Below, in pieces: positions 1 through 8,863 of a stretch of 38,224 nt of DNA. This DNA comes from Deltaproteobacteria bacterium (GTDB lineage: Bacteria > Desulfobacterota > UBA8473). The translations under genes and the position numbers were made by a program. The stretch spans positions 1 through 38,224 of the forward strand of contig DAOWME010000003.1 of the NCBI GenBank assembly GCA_030643245.1, written 5' to 3'. Under the pieces are notes generated by a model. That model was given only the letters and a program-made list of their open reading frames with translations, was not told where the DNA came from and ran no database searches. Each line of letters begins with the position of its first letter. Within the stretch, counting starts at the first letter, position 1.

Positions 1-152
1 GTGCATCTCATCTTCAGGCCATCTTTGCCCGATCTTCAAACACAAAATCCTCAAAATAGTTCGACTATTCCTGCGGTTTTGCGTTTTCAGATCGAACAAA
101 TCTAACCTAAATCTAAGCGCCAACTTGAGGAAGTTATTTCGGCCACGTCCCT
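1..152 (+). repeat. Palindromic repeat family A, copy 1 (left end cut by window start)
   Basis: gtgcatctcatcttcaggccatc...gatcttcaaacacaaaatcctcaaaatagttcgactattcctgcggttttgcgttttcagatc...ttgaggaagttatttcg; near-identical to 28165-28376. Confidence 0.9.
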
Positions 153-592
153 TGTCAGGGTCACGGAAGACGAAGATTTTAACCTCAGGAATACAATGAG
201 TAGTATAAAATCTGAGTCTGACGCAGAGATTACGGAAAAGTACCATTTCTGGATGGGGGCTGGTTAACAACGGGAAACAAGAAACAAACCAGGAGGGGGG
301 GGTAAAAAAGGTTACACGCGTTTGATAATTCCAAAGCTTGGTCTCAGTATCTGTTACTTTTATGTAACCATCCAAGAATGTGACCTAAGTTTTTATAAAC
401 AGGGCAAAATGTCATCTTGGAGGAACAAAGACGATAAAAAGATGTTACATTTTCTTCACGTCTCGGCCATCGAATCACATCCAGTCATCTTAATAAAGTA
501 CCCTGAACATGATCCGCTTTCATCCTTTTAAAAGACCATAACACCTTGATTATTATGGTTTTGGTGAGAATCTCTGCAAACGAGTGAGGCGA

Positions 593-610
593 TGAATGAA
601 GATTCATTCA
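593..610. promoter_or_regulatory. TetR/FadR-like operator candidate TGAATGAAGATTCATTCA
   Basis: Perfect 8-bp arms TGAATGAA/TTCATTCA with 2-nt centre, ~10 bp upstream of a TTGACA hexamer (620-625). Confidence 0.55.
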
Positions 611-619
611 ATTTTTTTA

Positions 620-647
620 TTGACACCGGGCTTGCAACCATGATACA
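620..647 (+). promoter_or_regulatory. Putative sigma70-type promoter (TTGACA ... GATACA)
   Basis: TTGACA at 620-625, GATACA at 642-647, 16-bp spacing; -10 is imperfect. Confidence 0.35.
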
Positions 648-911
648 AAAGCCCGAAATTACGAAATTAGGGCTCACATTAAGCAATAAACACTTGGAAA
701 TTAAGTAAGTTATGGTCCTGAGATTTAAATGATTTCTAGTTGCAGTACATCCCTGGTATTTAGGCCCTTACTTCTACAATTTTAACAAGGGATCTCCTTG
801 CCCGGGTTTATCCCGGCACAACTTTTGCTGATTGTTGCTCATCAAGTGAATGGCCGAGAACATTGTATGGTATGGCTCCGGATGGTTCACAGTATTTATC
901 AGAGTTGGGCA

Positions 912-1130
912 ATGGTCAGCATCTTGATAGACGAAGAAAAGTGCAATTGTTGTGGATTGTGCGTGGGCGTATGCCCGAATGAGATATTGGTAAAAAGATC
1001 GGATGGTTGTTCTCCTCTGGTAACGGATGGAGAATGCTTTGGGTGCGAGAATTGTATAGTGATATGCGAGACTGGGGCCATTAGGATTATTGAAGAAGGT
1101 GAGGACGCCCCAAACGGGACAAAAACGTGA
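912..1130 (+). CDS. 2x[4Fe-4S]-type ferredoxin
   Basis: MVSILIDEEKCNCCGLCVGVCPNEIL...CFGCENCIVICETGAI; two CxxCxxCxxxC motifs. The ORF-track start at 798 is probably too far upstream. Confidence 0.8.
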   Translation: MVSILIDEEKCNCCGLCVGVCPNEILVKRSDGCSPLVTDGECFGCENCIVICETGAIRIIEEGEDAPNGTKT

Positions 1131-1218
1131 CAAAGAGCCCCCGTTTTTGGCGAACTCGGATGGAGCACGGTAAGGGAACTCGGTAACGGATCCAAGAGTT
1201 AGAAAGGGGAGGTATCAG

Positions 1219-1542
1219 ATGGCAGATTATTATGTCAATGTCTTTATGGATGATGAAAAACTGAAGAAGATCGAAGATGCGGGGTTGGCAGGTGAGGTGA
1301 AGGAGATAGATGGCAAGAAATCGGTCCAAGTAGGCCTTAGTAAGAAGGAACATAAAAAGCTTTGCAAGAGTTTTCCGGATATGGCCACAGACGCTTCGAA
1401 TTGCTGTGTGCTTCCGGAAGAGGCAGAGAATACATTACTGGGTTTTGTAACGGACATGAAGACCCTCGATGTCATGAAGGCTGCAATCATGAAGCTCTAC
1501 AACCCCCTTGCAGGCAAGGATATCCGTAGTAGGATGCATTAA
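1219..1542 (+). CDS. Conserved-looking hypothetical protein, 107 aa
   Basis: ORF with good RBS (ggggagg) upstream of ATG, same strand as dsr cluster. Confidence 0.65.
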   Translation: MADYYVNVFMDDEKLKKIEDAGLAGEVKEIDGKKSVQVGLSKKEHKKLCKSFPDMATDASNCCVLPEEAENTLLGFVTDMKTLDVMKAAIMKLYNPLAGKDIRSRMH

Positions 1543-1611
1543 ATGGTGAGAGTTGTTGCAGACCGCCGACATTCATGAAGCAATTGATATTGCTTTTCCT
1601 TCAAAAAAGTA

Positions 1612-1640
1612 TTGACTTCTTCAAGGTGAAGTGCTATTTT
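1612..1640 (+). promoter_or_regulatory. Putative sigma70-type promoter TTGACT-17 bp-TATTTT
   Basis: TTGACT 1612-1617, TATTTT 1635-1640, 17-bp spacer. Confidence 0.5.
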
Positions 1641-1655
1641 TCATCCGTCGGAGGT

Positions 1656-1677
1656 AATGAATGAATATTCATTCATT
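1656..1677. promoter_or_regulatory. 22-bp perfect palindrome, TetR/FadR-like operator candidate AATGAATGAATATTCATTCATT
   Basis: Perfect dyad just downstream of the predicted start site of the 1612-1640 promoter; shares TGAATGAA/TTCATTCA arms with 593-610. Confidence 0.65.
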
Positions 1678-1780
1678 GTACTTCGTTAACTCGGGGGCGG
1701 GGAGATCGCATTTACGTTGGAATATTGATCTATTTGAAGGTAAGTAAAAGTAGTTGTTATCTAAATCGCAGGACGTATAA

Positions 1781-2125
1781 GTGAGCAGACTTTCCCCGGA
1801 AGAAGAGAAGAGGAAGAGAGCCATATTCGACGGTATGGCTGCCAAGAGACAGAATCGGATTCTCGACAAGGGATATGACGAGTGGGATCCTTTTCAGAAG
1901 CCGAAGGATCCCCTCGACATGAGGACCGATAAAAATAGAAATACTGCGGTGAAATTGGTAAAGGAGTTTCTGCAGACATGCAGCCACGAAAAATACAGCA
2001 ATGCTTACGGCCGAGGTGCATGGGACATATGCGTCGGCATTATCGGCAACAGCCAGCGACACATGGCGATGTACGAGTTTTCTTGCTGGTACAGGGACTT
2101 TTTAGGGAATGACAAGGATGAGTGA
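1781..2125 (+). CDS. Hypothetical protein, 114 aa (GTG start)
   Basis: Charged small ORF immediately upstream of and overlapping the TPR ORF. Confidence 0.65.
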   Translation: MSRLSPEEEKRKRAIFDGMAAKRQNRILDKGYDEWDPFQKPKDPLDMRTDKNRNTAVKLVKEFLQTCSHEKYSNAYGRGAWDICVGIIGNSQRHMAMYEFSCWYRDFLGNDKDE

Positions 2126-2738
2126 AGAGATCTCCACCGAAGAGTATATCAGAGACCTGAGACAGAATTTAAGGGAGAACCCAGGGTGCGCCCTTAATCA
2201 TTACAACCTCGCGATCGCACTCGTCAAGCATCATAAATGGGATGAAGCGATATCAGAGTTTAGGGCGGCAATAAATGAGAGCCCTCGTATGGTGGAAGCC
2301 CATGTCAACCTGAGTGGTATATACTTCCAGATGGGAGAGATGGAAAAAGGGATCGAACTCTGTAAGCATGTTATAGAGTTCAGACCCGACTTTGCTCCTC
2401 CATATGGTAATCTGGGGTTCGCTTATTTGGAACAGGGTGAGGTTGAGAAGGCAATAGAGATGCTAAGGAGGGCGGTCAAGAAAGACCCGGAATTTGTCCA
2501 GGCGCTGAGCACGCTTGGGGGCGCGTATCTCATGCAGGGAATGATTGAAGAGAGTATTGAGAACAGCAAGAAGGCAATTGATATCGCTCCAAATTTTGCC
2601 GTGGCACATAATAACCTGTCTATTGCATATCTTGAAAAGGGGGAGTTTAAAAAAGCCATCGAATATTGCGACAAGGCGATATCATTTGGGTTTGAAGTAC
2701 ACCCTGAGTTTTTAAAGGAGTTAGAGGCCTATCGTTAG
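2118..2738 (+). CDS. Tetratricopeptide repeat protein
   Basis: Repeated TPR motifs (NLGFAYLEQGEVEKAIEMLRRAVKKDPEF; NLSIAYLEKGEFKKAIEYCDKAI). Confidence 0.9.
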   Translation: MSEEISTEEYIRDLRQNLRENPGCALNHYNLAIALVKHHKWDEAISEFRAAINESPRMVEAHVNLSGIYFQMGEMEKGIELCKHVIEFRPDFAPPYGNLGFAYLEQGEVEKAIEMLRRAVKKDPEFVQALSTLGGAYLMQGMIEESIENSKKAIDIAPNFAVAHNNLSIAYLEKGEFKKAIEYCDKAISFGFEVHPEFLKELEAYR

Positions 2739-2773
2739 TGAAGTTAAGAGCAGTTTTAGCAAGATAACTTCAC
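2738..2773 (+). other. Stem-loop in TPR-dsrA intergenic leader
   Basis: GTGAAGTTA(2738-2746) / TAACTTCAC(2765-2773), 9-bp perfect arms. Confidence 0.6.
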
Positions 2774-2914
2774 ATTTAGACATATGGTTTTATTTTGTAT
2801 GTGTCTCAGCGACCAACGGTTTGAATGACTCCGAAATCTTTGGGGAGGGGGTGAAGAGAGGGCAGTCCGCAGACAAGGGTTACAATTTACTTAACAACGA
2901 ATGGAGGTATTTTA

Positions 2915-4222
2915 ATGACAAAACGTAAGACTCCTATGTTAGATGAGCTGGAGAAAGGAAGCTGGCCTAGTTTCGTATCTGATATGAAACAGGAGGCCGA
3001 AGCCAGAGAAAAGACGGATGTCGATTTGCAGACCCCGAGGGAATGTGTCGATGATCTGCTCGGTCTTCTTGAACTTACATATGTGGACAAGGTGGTCCAC
3101 TGGAAACACGGTGGAATTGTCGGCGTATTCGGATACGGCGGCGGTGTTATCGGCAGATACTGCGACCAGCCCGAAGAATTTCCGGGTGTGAGAGACTTCC
3201 ATACAATGCGCGTCAATCAACCGTCGAGCAAGTTTTATTCCTCGGAATACTTGAGGCAAGTATGTGAATTATGGGAGAGACGTGGTAGCGGCCTGACCAA
3301 TATGCATGGTTCCACGGGTGATATCATCCTGCTTGGGACCACTACACCGCAGTTGGAAGAGGTCTTCTGGGAACTGACCCATAACCTTGATCAGGATCTC
3401 GGTGGGTCCGGTTCCAACCTGAGAACCCCATCCTGCTGTATAGGGAAGGCCAGATGCGAATTTGCCTGTTACGATACCCAGGCTATCTGCACTGAGTTTA
3501 CTATGGAATATCAGGATGAGTTGCATAGGCCCGCATTTCCTTATAAGTTCAAGTTTAAGTTCGATGGATGTCCTAACGGTTGTGTGGCAGCCATTGCCAG
3601 GGCCGACATGTCGATTATCGGCGCATGGCGAGACGATATACGAATAGACCAGGAAGCTGTCAATGCTTATGTCGGGGGTGAGATCAAACCCAACGGAGGA
3701 GCCCATTCCGGGCGTGACTGGGGGGCCTTCGATATTCAAAAAGAGGTGGTCGACCTTTGTCCCACCGAATGTATGTCATGGGATGGAAAGAAATTGGGGA
3801 TTTACAATAAAGAATGTAACCGTTGTATGCATTGTATAAATGTGATGCCCAGAGCCCTGAGGATAGGAGAGGATACAGGCGCCTCCATTCTCTTTGGAGC
3901 AAAGGCCCCTATCTTGGAGGGCGCTCAGATGTCCACATTGACTATCCCGTTCATGAAGATCGAGGAGCCGTATGAGGAACTAAAGGATATTGTCGAGAAG
4001 GTGTGGGATTATTGGTCTGAAGAGGGTAAGAACAGAGAACGCCTTGGTGAGTTGATACAGAGAGAGGGCTTTCAGAAGTTCCTCGAAGTCTGTGAACTCG
4101 ATGCAGACCCTCGAATGATCCAGGAGCCTCGATCTAACCCTTACATCTTTTGGAAGGAGGAGGATGTTCCGGGTGGATGGGAGAGGGATATCAATGAATT
4201 TAGGAAAAAACACCAGAAATAG
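2915..4222 (+). CDS. dsrA: Dissimilatory sulfite reductase alpha subunit
   Basis: 435 aa; DsrA motifs (HGSTGDIILLGTTTPQLEEVFWELTHNLDQDLGGSGSNLRTPSCCIGKARCEFACYDT) and ferredoxin-like insert (CNRCMHCINVMP). Confidence 0.98.
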   Translation: MTKRKTPMLDELEKGSWPSFVSDMKQEAEAREKTDVDLQTPRECVDDLLGLLELTYVDKVVHWKHGGIVGVFGYGGGVIGRYCDQPEEFPGVRDFHTMRVNQPSSKFYSSEYLRQVCELWERRGSGLTNMHGSTGDIILLGTTTPQLEEVFWELTHNLDQDLGGSGSNLRTPSCCIGKARCEFACYDTQAICTEFTMEYQDELHRPAFPYKFKFKFDGCPNGCVAAIARADMSIIGAWRDDIRIDQEAVNAYVGGEIKPNGGAHSGRDWGAFDIQKEVVDLCPTECMSWDGKKLGIYNKECNRCMHCINVMPRALRIGEDTGASILFGAKAPILEGAQMSTLTIPFMKIEEPYEELKDIVEKVWDYWSEEGKNRERLGELIQREGFQKFLEVCELDADPRMIQEPRSNPYIFWKEEDVPGGWERDINEFRKKHQK

Positions 4223-4234
4223 GAGGTTTTATCA

Positions 4235-5350
4235 ATGGTCTATGATCCAAGTGATCCATTGAAGGATAGGATAACTGATATAGGTCCGAAAAATTACAAG
4301 GAGTTTTTACCTAATGTAATCAAAGAGAATTACGGGAAGTGGCTTTACCATGAGATCCTTGAACCGGGCGTACTTATGCACGTCTCGGAAACGGGAGACA
4401 AGGTTTACACCGTTAGGGTCGGTGGATGCCGCCTCATGAGTGTTACACACATACGTGAGATATGTGAGATCGCAGACAAACACTGTGACGGATACATGAG
4501 GTTCACCACCCGCAATAATATCGAGTTTATGGTCGATGACGAAGCAAAGTTGAAACCCTTGATGGAAGACCTTGATGGCAGAGAGTTTTCGGCAGGGTCC
4601 AAGAAATTCCCGAGGGGCGGTACAGGTGCCGGTCTTACCAACATCGTGCATACCCAGGGCTGGATCCACTGCCATACACCGGCCATCGATGCTTCCGGCG
4701 TTGTAAAGTGCGTGATGGACGAACTGTTCGATGATTTCCAGGGCATGAGATTTCCGGCGCAGGTCAGAATATCCCTCGCCTGCTGTCTCAATATGTGCGG
4801 CGCAGTCCACTGCTCCGACATCGCTATCCTGGGAATCCATCGCAAGCCCCCGATGCTTGACCATGAGAATCTCGACAATATGTGTGAGATCCCGTTGGCA
4901 ATAGCAGCATGCCCAACCGGGGCTATCAAACCGGCTAAGGTTGACGGTAAGAAGAGCGTTGCGGTTAAAAATGAGAGGTGCATGTTCTGCGGCAATTGTT
5001 ATACCATGTGCCCTAGCATGCCGTTGGCTGATGAAGAGGGGAGTGGCGTCGCCCTGCTGGTGGGAGGCAAGATATCGAACAGGATAAGCGAGCCGAAGTT
5101 CTCAAAGGTGGTGGTTCCCTTTATCCCCAATGAGCCCCCGCGTTGGCCGTCAACCGTTGATGCGATCAAGAAGATCCTCTATGCATACGTAGATGACGCA
5201 AAGAAATACGAACGCCTCGGTGATTGGGCCGAGAGGATCGGCTGGGAGAGGTTTTTTGATAAGACCGGCCTGCCTTTCTCGGGACATCTCATCGACGATT
5301 ATCGCTTCGCATATACGACCTGGCGTCAGAGCACACAATTCAAATTCTAA
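4235..5350 (+). CDS. dsrB: Dissimilatory sulfite reductase beta subunit
   Basis: 371 aa; siroheme/Fe-S motif region ([23 protein letters not shown]) and [12 protein letters not shown]. Confidence 0.98.
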   Translation: MVYDPSDPLKDRITDIGPKNYKEFLPNVIKENYGKWLYHEILEPGVLMHVSETGDKVYTVRVGGCRLMSVTHIREICEIADKHCDGYMRFTTRNNIEFMVDDEAKLKPLMEDLDGREFSAGSKKFPRGGTGAGLTNIVHTQGWIHCHTPAIDASGVVKCVMDELFDDFQGMRFPAQVRISLACCLNMCGAVHCSDIAILGIHRKPPMLDHENLDNMCEIPLAIAACPTGAIKPAKVDGKKSVAVKNERCMFCGNCYTMCPSMPLADEEGSGVALLVGGKISNRISEPKFSKVVVPFIPNEPPRWPSTVDAIKKILYAYVDDAKKYERLGDWAERIGWERFFDKTGLPFSGHLIDDYRFAYTTWRQSTQFKF

Positions 5351-5361
5351 TGAACGAAATA

Positions 5362-5409
5362 GTTCACAGGGATCAGTACGGTAACAAATCATCTCTGATC
5401 TCTGTGAAC
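5362..5409 (+). other. 15-bp stem hairpin between dsrB and dsrD
   Basis: GTTCACAGGGATCAG(5362-5376)/CTGATCTCTGTGAAC(5395-5409); the single mismatch is a G.U wobble in RNA. Confidence 0.75.
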
Positions 5410-5431
5410 CTTTAATTAAAAGAGGTGTCCA

Positions 5432-5674
5432 ATGGGGCCTGAAGAGGATAGACAGCTTATAGTCGATACACTGAAAAAGAAAAAAGGAAAGACGAAATTC
5501 TACCTGAAAGATTTCAATAAGATCTTTCCAGACAGGAAACCAAGGGAAGTGAAGAAGCTTGTAAATAAGATGGTCACTGAGGGGATCCTTGAGTACTGGT
5601 CAAGCGGGAGCACTACCTTGATCGGGCTGAAAGGCGCCGGTAAGCAGCACGACACTGAGGAAAAGGACGAATAA
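5432..5674 (+). CDS. dsrD: DsrD, winged-helix-like protein
   Basis: 80 aa directly after dsrAB; KKKGKTKFYLKDFNKIFPDRKPREVKKLVNKMVTEGILEYWSSGSTTLIGLKG. Confidence 0.93.
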   Translation: MGPEEDRQLIVDTLKKKKGKTKFYLKDFNKIFPDRKPREVKKLVNKMVTEGILEYWSSGSTTLIGLKGAGKQHDTEEKDE

Positions 5675-5679
5675 AGAGA

Positions 5680-7143
5680 ATGTATATGGACTGTCCCAGG
5701 ATAGCCTTCTCCGCATTGCGAGGAAATTCAGGCAAGACACTCTTGACTGTAGGTGTGGTAGCAAAGCTCCACAGGGATGGAAAGGCCGTCTCTCCTTTCA
5801 AGAAGGGGCCGGATTATATAGATGCGGCCTGGCTGGCCCTTGCGGCTGATCGTTCCTGTTACAACCTCGATGCGTTTTTGATGGAGCGGGAGGCCCTTAT
5901 TTCTTCCTTTACAACCCATGTGAGGCAGTCCGACTGCGCCATAATGGAGGGCAACAGGGGTCTCTTCGATGGAATGGACGCACACGGTAGTTACAGTACT
6001 GCCGAGCTCGCCAAGATGCTTCAGATGCCGGTGGTTCTCATAGTCGACTGCAGTATGGCAACCCGCACGGTCGCCGCAATGGTCCTCGGCTGTCAACACC
6101 TTGACCCTGAGGTGGCCATAAAGGGGGTCATTCTCAATCGGGTTCGGGGAAATCGCCACGAATCAATTGTGCGCCGTGCTGTAGAGGAGAATTGCGGAGT
6201 TTCAATATTGGGGGCCGTCCCCAGGATAAAAGGATCAGTCTTTCCGGAAAGGCATATGGGGCTCGTTCCACCTCAGGAACACCCGGGCGCCCGCAAAGCC
6301 GTGGACAAGGCTGTAGGGATTGTCGAAGAATTCATAGATGTAAAGGAAGTATGGAAGATTGCCTTAGAGGCGCCACCTCTCGACCTGATTGATTCTACTG
6401 AAGATAGATCACAAGAGGGGATGCAATTGATGCCTCGAAAAAGGCCGCGGATCGGATTTATCAGGGATTCTGCCTTCTGGTTTTACTATCCTGATAACCT
6501 GGAGGCCCTTGAAAGACTGGGGGCCGAAATGGTAGAGTGCAACGCCCTCCTGCAGGATGAGCTTCCGAGGTTGGATGCCCTGTACATCGGAGGGGGGTTT
6601 CCTGAGACCCATGCCGAGGCCCTGGCTGCCAACTCAGGTTTCCGAAGGTCTCTGAATGAGGCAGTAGAAGATGGACTTCCCGTGTATGCGGAGTGTGGCG
6701 GGCTGATGTATCTTGGGAGAAACCTGTTAATTGACGGAAGCACTTTCCCCATGACCGGTGTCTTTCCCTTGACTATTGAACTGAAAAGAAGTCCCCAGGG
6801 TCATGGGTACACCATCCTTGAAGTTGATAAACCCAACCCCTATTTCAAAGTAGGGGAGGCCATATGCGGCCATGAGTTTCACTATTCCAGAATCGTGGAT
6901 TTAGCGGAAAAAGAGATGCCCCTGGCATTTAAAGTCAGGAGAGGATGCGGTGTAGATGGGAGAAGGGATGGACTATATTACAGGAATGTCTTGGCAACAT
7001 ACTCTCATCTCCACGTTTTAGGGAAAAAAGAATGGGCTGAGGGTCTCTTTGACCTGGCCATTTCTTATGGTCATAAGCCCGGGAGAAAAAGAGAAGATGT
7101 GCCCTTTAACGAGGGTAATCTCCCCGCTGCCCTGAATTTCTGA
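5680..7143 (+). CDS. dsrN: Cobyrinic acid a,c-diamide synthase-like; DsrN-type (siroheme amidase) by context
   Basis: CbiA/CobB P-loop (NSGKTLLTVGVVAKL) and class I GATase motif (YIGGGFPETHAEALA...YAECGGLMYLG), next to dsrABD. Confidence 0.88.
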   Translation: MYMDCPRIAFSALRGNSGKTLLTVGVVAKLHRDGKAVSPFKKGPDYIDAAWLALAADRSCYNLDAFLMEREALISSFTTHVRQSDCAIMEGNRGLFDGMDAHGSYSTAELAKMLQMPVVLIVDCSMATRTVAAMVLGCQHLDPEVAIKGVILNRVRGNRHESIVRRAVEENCGVSILGAVPRIKGSVFPERHMGLVPPQEHPGARKAVDKAVGIVEEFIDVKEVWKIALEAPPLDLIDSTEDRSQEGMQLMPRKRPRIGFIRDSAFWFYYPDNLEALERLGAEMVECNALLQDELPRLDALYIGGGFPETHAEALAANSGFRRSLNEAVEDGLPVYAECGGLMYLGRNLLIDGSTFPMTGVFPLTIELKRSPQGHGYTILEVDKPNPYFKVGEAICGHEFHYSRIVDLAEKEMPLAFKVRRGCGVDGRRDGLYYRNVLATYSHLHVLGKKEWAEGLFDLAISYGHKPGRKREDVPFNEGNLPAALNF

Positions 7144-7162
7144 TGGAAACGCCAGTGGAAGA

Positions 7163-7990
7163 ATGGAAGATGTACGCGTTGCTGTGGTGGTAATGGAATC
7201 AGTGGTGGGAAGAACATCTGACAACCTGACGCGAATAGAGGCATTTGCCCTGGACGCTGCTGCTCAAGGGGCAGACCTGGTCTGTTTTCCTGAAGCGAGC
7301 ATAACGGGGTACCGTGTTGATGCAACGATTGCAACCTATGCTGAACCCATCCCCGGACCCAGTAGCAACGTTTTAGTTAGTCTATCTAAGTATACCGGTC
7401 TCACAATATTGAGCGGCTTGATAGAGAGAGGAGAAGATGACGACCTCTTTATCAGTCATATCGTCACATCTCCCGATGGATTGGGGGATGTCTACAGGAA
7501 ACTCCACCTTGCCCCGAATGAAGAAAATGTATACAGCCATGGCGACAGGCTACCCACGTATAGATATGGCGAGACGACCTTTGGCGTTGAATTATGCTAT
7601 GACACACATTTTCCGGAACTGACTACTGTCCTGGCTCTCCGGGGGGTAGAAGTCCTTTTTCTGCCTTATGCCTCTCCTAGAGAGACCCCCATGGAGAAAA
7701 GGGAACGATGGATCCGGTACCTTTCAGCACGTGCTTATGATAATAGCATATTTGTGGTGGCGTGCAATCAGGTCGGGCGTTACGATACCGGACTGACATT
7801 TCCGGGAGTGGCCATTATCTTCGACCCGAAAGGTAGGGTTATGACTGAGAGTTGTGGTAAGGGTGAAAGTATGGCGATAACTGATTTGAGGTCCGGTGTT
7901 TTGAAACAGGTTCGAGAAAGTAAAATGGGCTTCTTTTTGAGTCGTCGTCGGCCGGAGGTATATAGGTCGCTTTCAGATTCGTTTAATTAA
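7163..7990 (+). CDS. Carbon-nitrogen hydrolase (nitrilase superfamily)
   Basis: Catalytic E-K-C motifs: FPEASITGY, YRKLHLAPNEENV, GVELCYDTHFPE. Confidence 0.92.
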   Translation: MEDVRVAVVVMESVVGRTSDNLTRIEAFALDAAAQGADLVCFPEASITGYRVDATIATYAEPIPGPSSNVLVSLSKYTGLTILSGLIERGEDDDLFISHIVTSPDGLGDVYRKLHLAPNEENVYSHGDRLPTYRYGETTFGVELCYDTHFPELTTVLALRGVEVLFLPYASPRETPMEKRERWIRYLSARAYDNSIFVVACNQVGRYDTGLTFPGVAIIFDPKGRVMTESCGKGESMAITDLRSGVLKQVRESKMGFFLSRRRPEVYRSLSDSFN

Positions 7991-8028
7991 CAAAAATTGA
8001 CAATAACAAAAAAGAGGAGGTAAAGAAT

Positions 8029-8349
8029 ATGCCAGAATTAGAACTTGGGGGGAACACTTACGAGGTTGACGAGGATGGCTTCTTACAGCAGCTTGATAAG
8101 TGGAACCCGCAATTTGCGCAGGACTATGCGCCCCTGGAAGGCATAGACGGAGAACTCACGGAAGATCATTGGAAGCTTATCAACTATATCAGAGATTATT
8201 ATGAAGAGTACGGCATTGCGCCCATGATCAGGAAACTTTGCAAGGATTGCAAGTTTAAGCTGAAATACATATATGAGATGTTTCCGTCAGGCCCTGCAAA
8301 AGGTGCGTGTAAGCTGGCCGGGTTATCTAAACCTACCGGGTGTGTCTAA
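8029..8349 (+). CDS. dsrC: DsrC sulfur carrier protein
   Basis: 106 aa; C-terminal arm PSGPAKGACKLAGLSKPTGCV with both conserved cysteines. Confidence 0.96.
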   Translation: MPELELGGNTYEVDEDGFLQQLDKWNPQFAQDYAPLEGIDGELTEDHWKLINYIRDYYEEYGIAPMIRKLCKDCKFKLKYIYEMFPSGPAKGACKLAGLSKPTGCV

Positions 8350-8382
8350 AGATAAGTAAGGGAATGAGAAAGGAAGGTCAAG

Positions 8383-8781
8383 ATGGACCTCGTTAATGTC
8401 AAGCATGAAGGGGGGCTTTGTTTTTCCGTCAATGTGCGGAACCACAGATTCTTGGTGGACATGGCAGAGGACGAAGGGGGCTCCGATAAAGGCCCTTCAC
8501 CGGCAGAGATACTCGTCGCGGCTTTTGGTTCATGCGTAGGAGCTCACATTGCAAGGTACTGCCAGACAGCAAAGATCCCCCACGAGGGGATGGAATTGAA
8601 CCTGACTTTCCAGACGACCAAAGAAGGAACCAGGATAAGGATTTCAAGTCTTGTGGGAGAGATATCTCTCCCACAAGACCCCGGTCCCCGTTCGAAGGCT
8701 GTGATGAGTGCGGGTGAAAATTGTATAATCCGGAATACGCTGGCGCAAGGGCCTGAAATTGATCTGGATTTGGATATATGA
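8383..8781 (+). CDS. OsmC family protein
   Basis: GPSPAEILVAAFGSCVGAHIARYC ... GENCIIRNTL, OsmC-like cysteine positions. Confidence 0.85.
   Translation: MDLVNVKHEGGLCFSVNVRNHRFLVDMAEDEGGSDKGPSPAEILVAAFGSCVGAHIARYCQTAKIPHEGMELNLTFQTTKEGTRIRISSLVGEISLPQDPGPRSKAVMSAGENCIIRNTLAQGPEIDLDLDI
8648..8679. repeat. Perfect 32-bp palindrome inside osmC-like CDS
   Basis: GTCTTGTGGGAGAGATATCTCTCCCACAAGAC equals its own reverse complement. Confidence 0.95.
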
Positions 8782-8863
8782 TCGTCCGGTGTTCCATCGG
8801 CCTTGAAGGCTTGAACCATAGAAGAGATTCGTTGTTGAGAGTAGGGTAATAGAGAGCCGGACA

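Noticed and set aside
322-531. 69-aa + strand ORF
   Set aside because: No recognisable domain, no clear RBS, in a gene-free region next to repeat A; insufficient support.
774-1353. Overlapping minus-strand ORFs opposite the ferredoxin and 107-aa gene
   Set aside because: Shadow ORFs antisense to better-supported genes; no recognisable domains.
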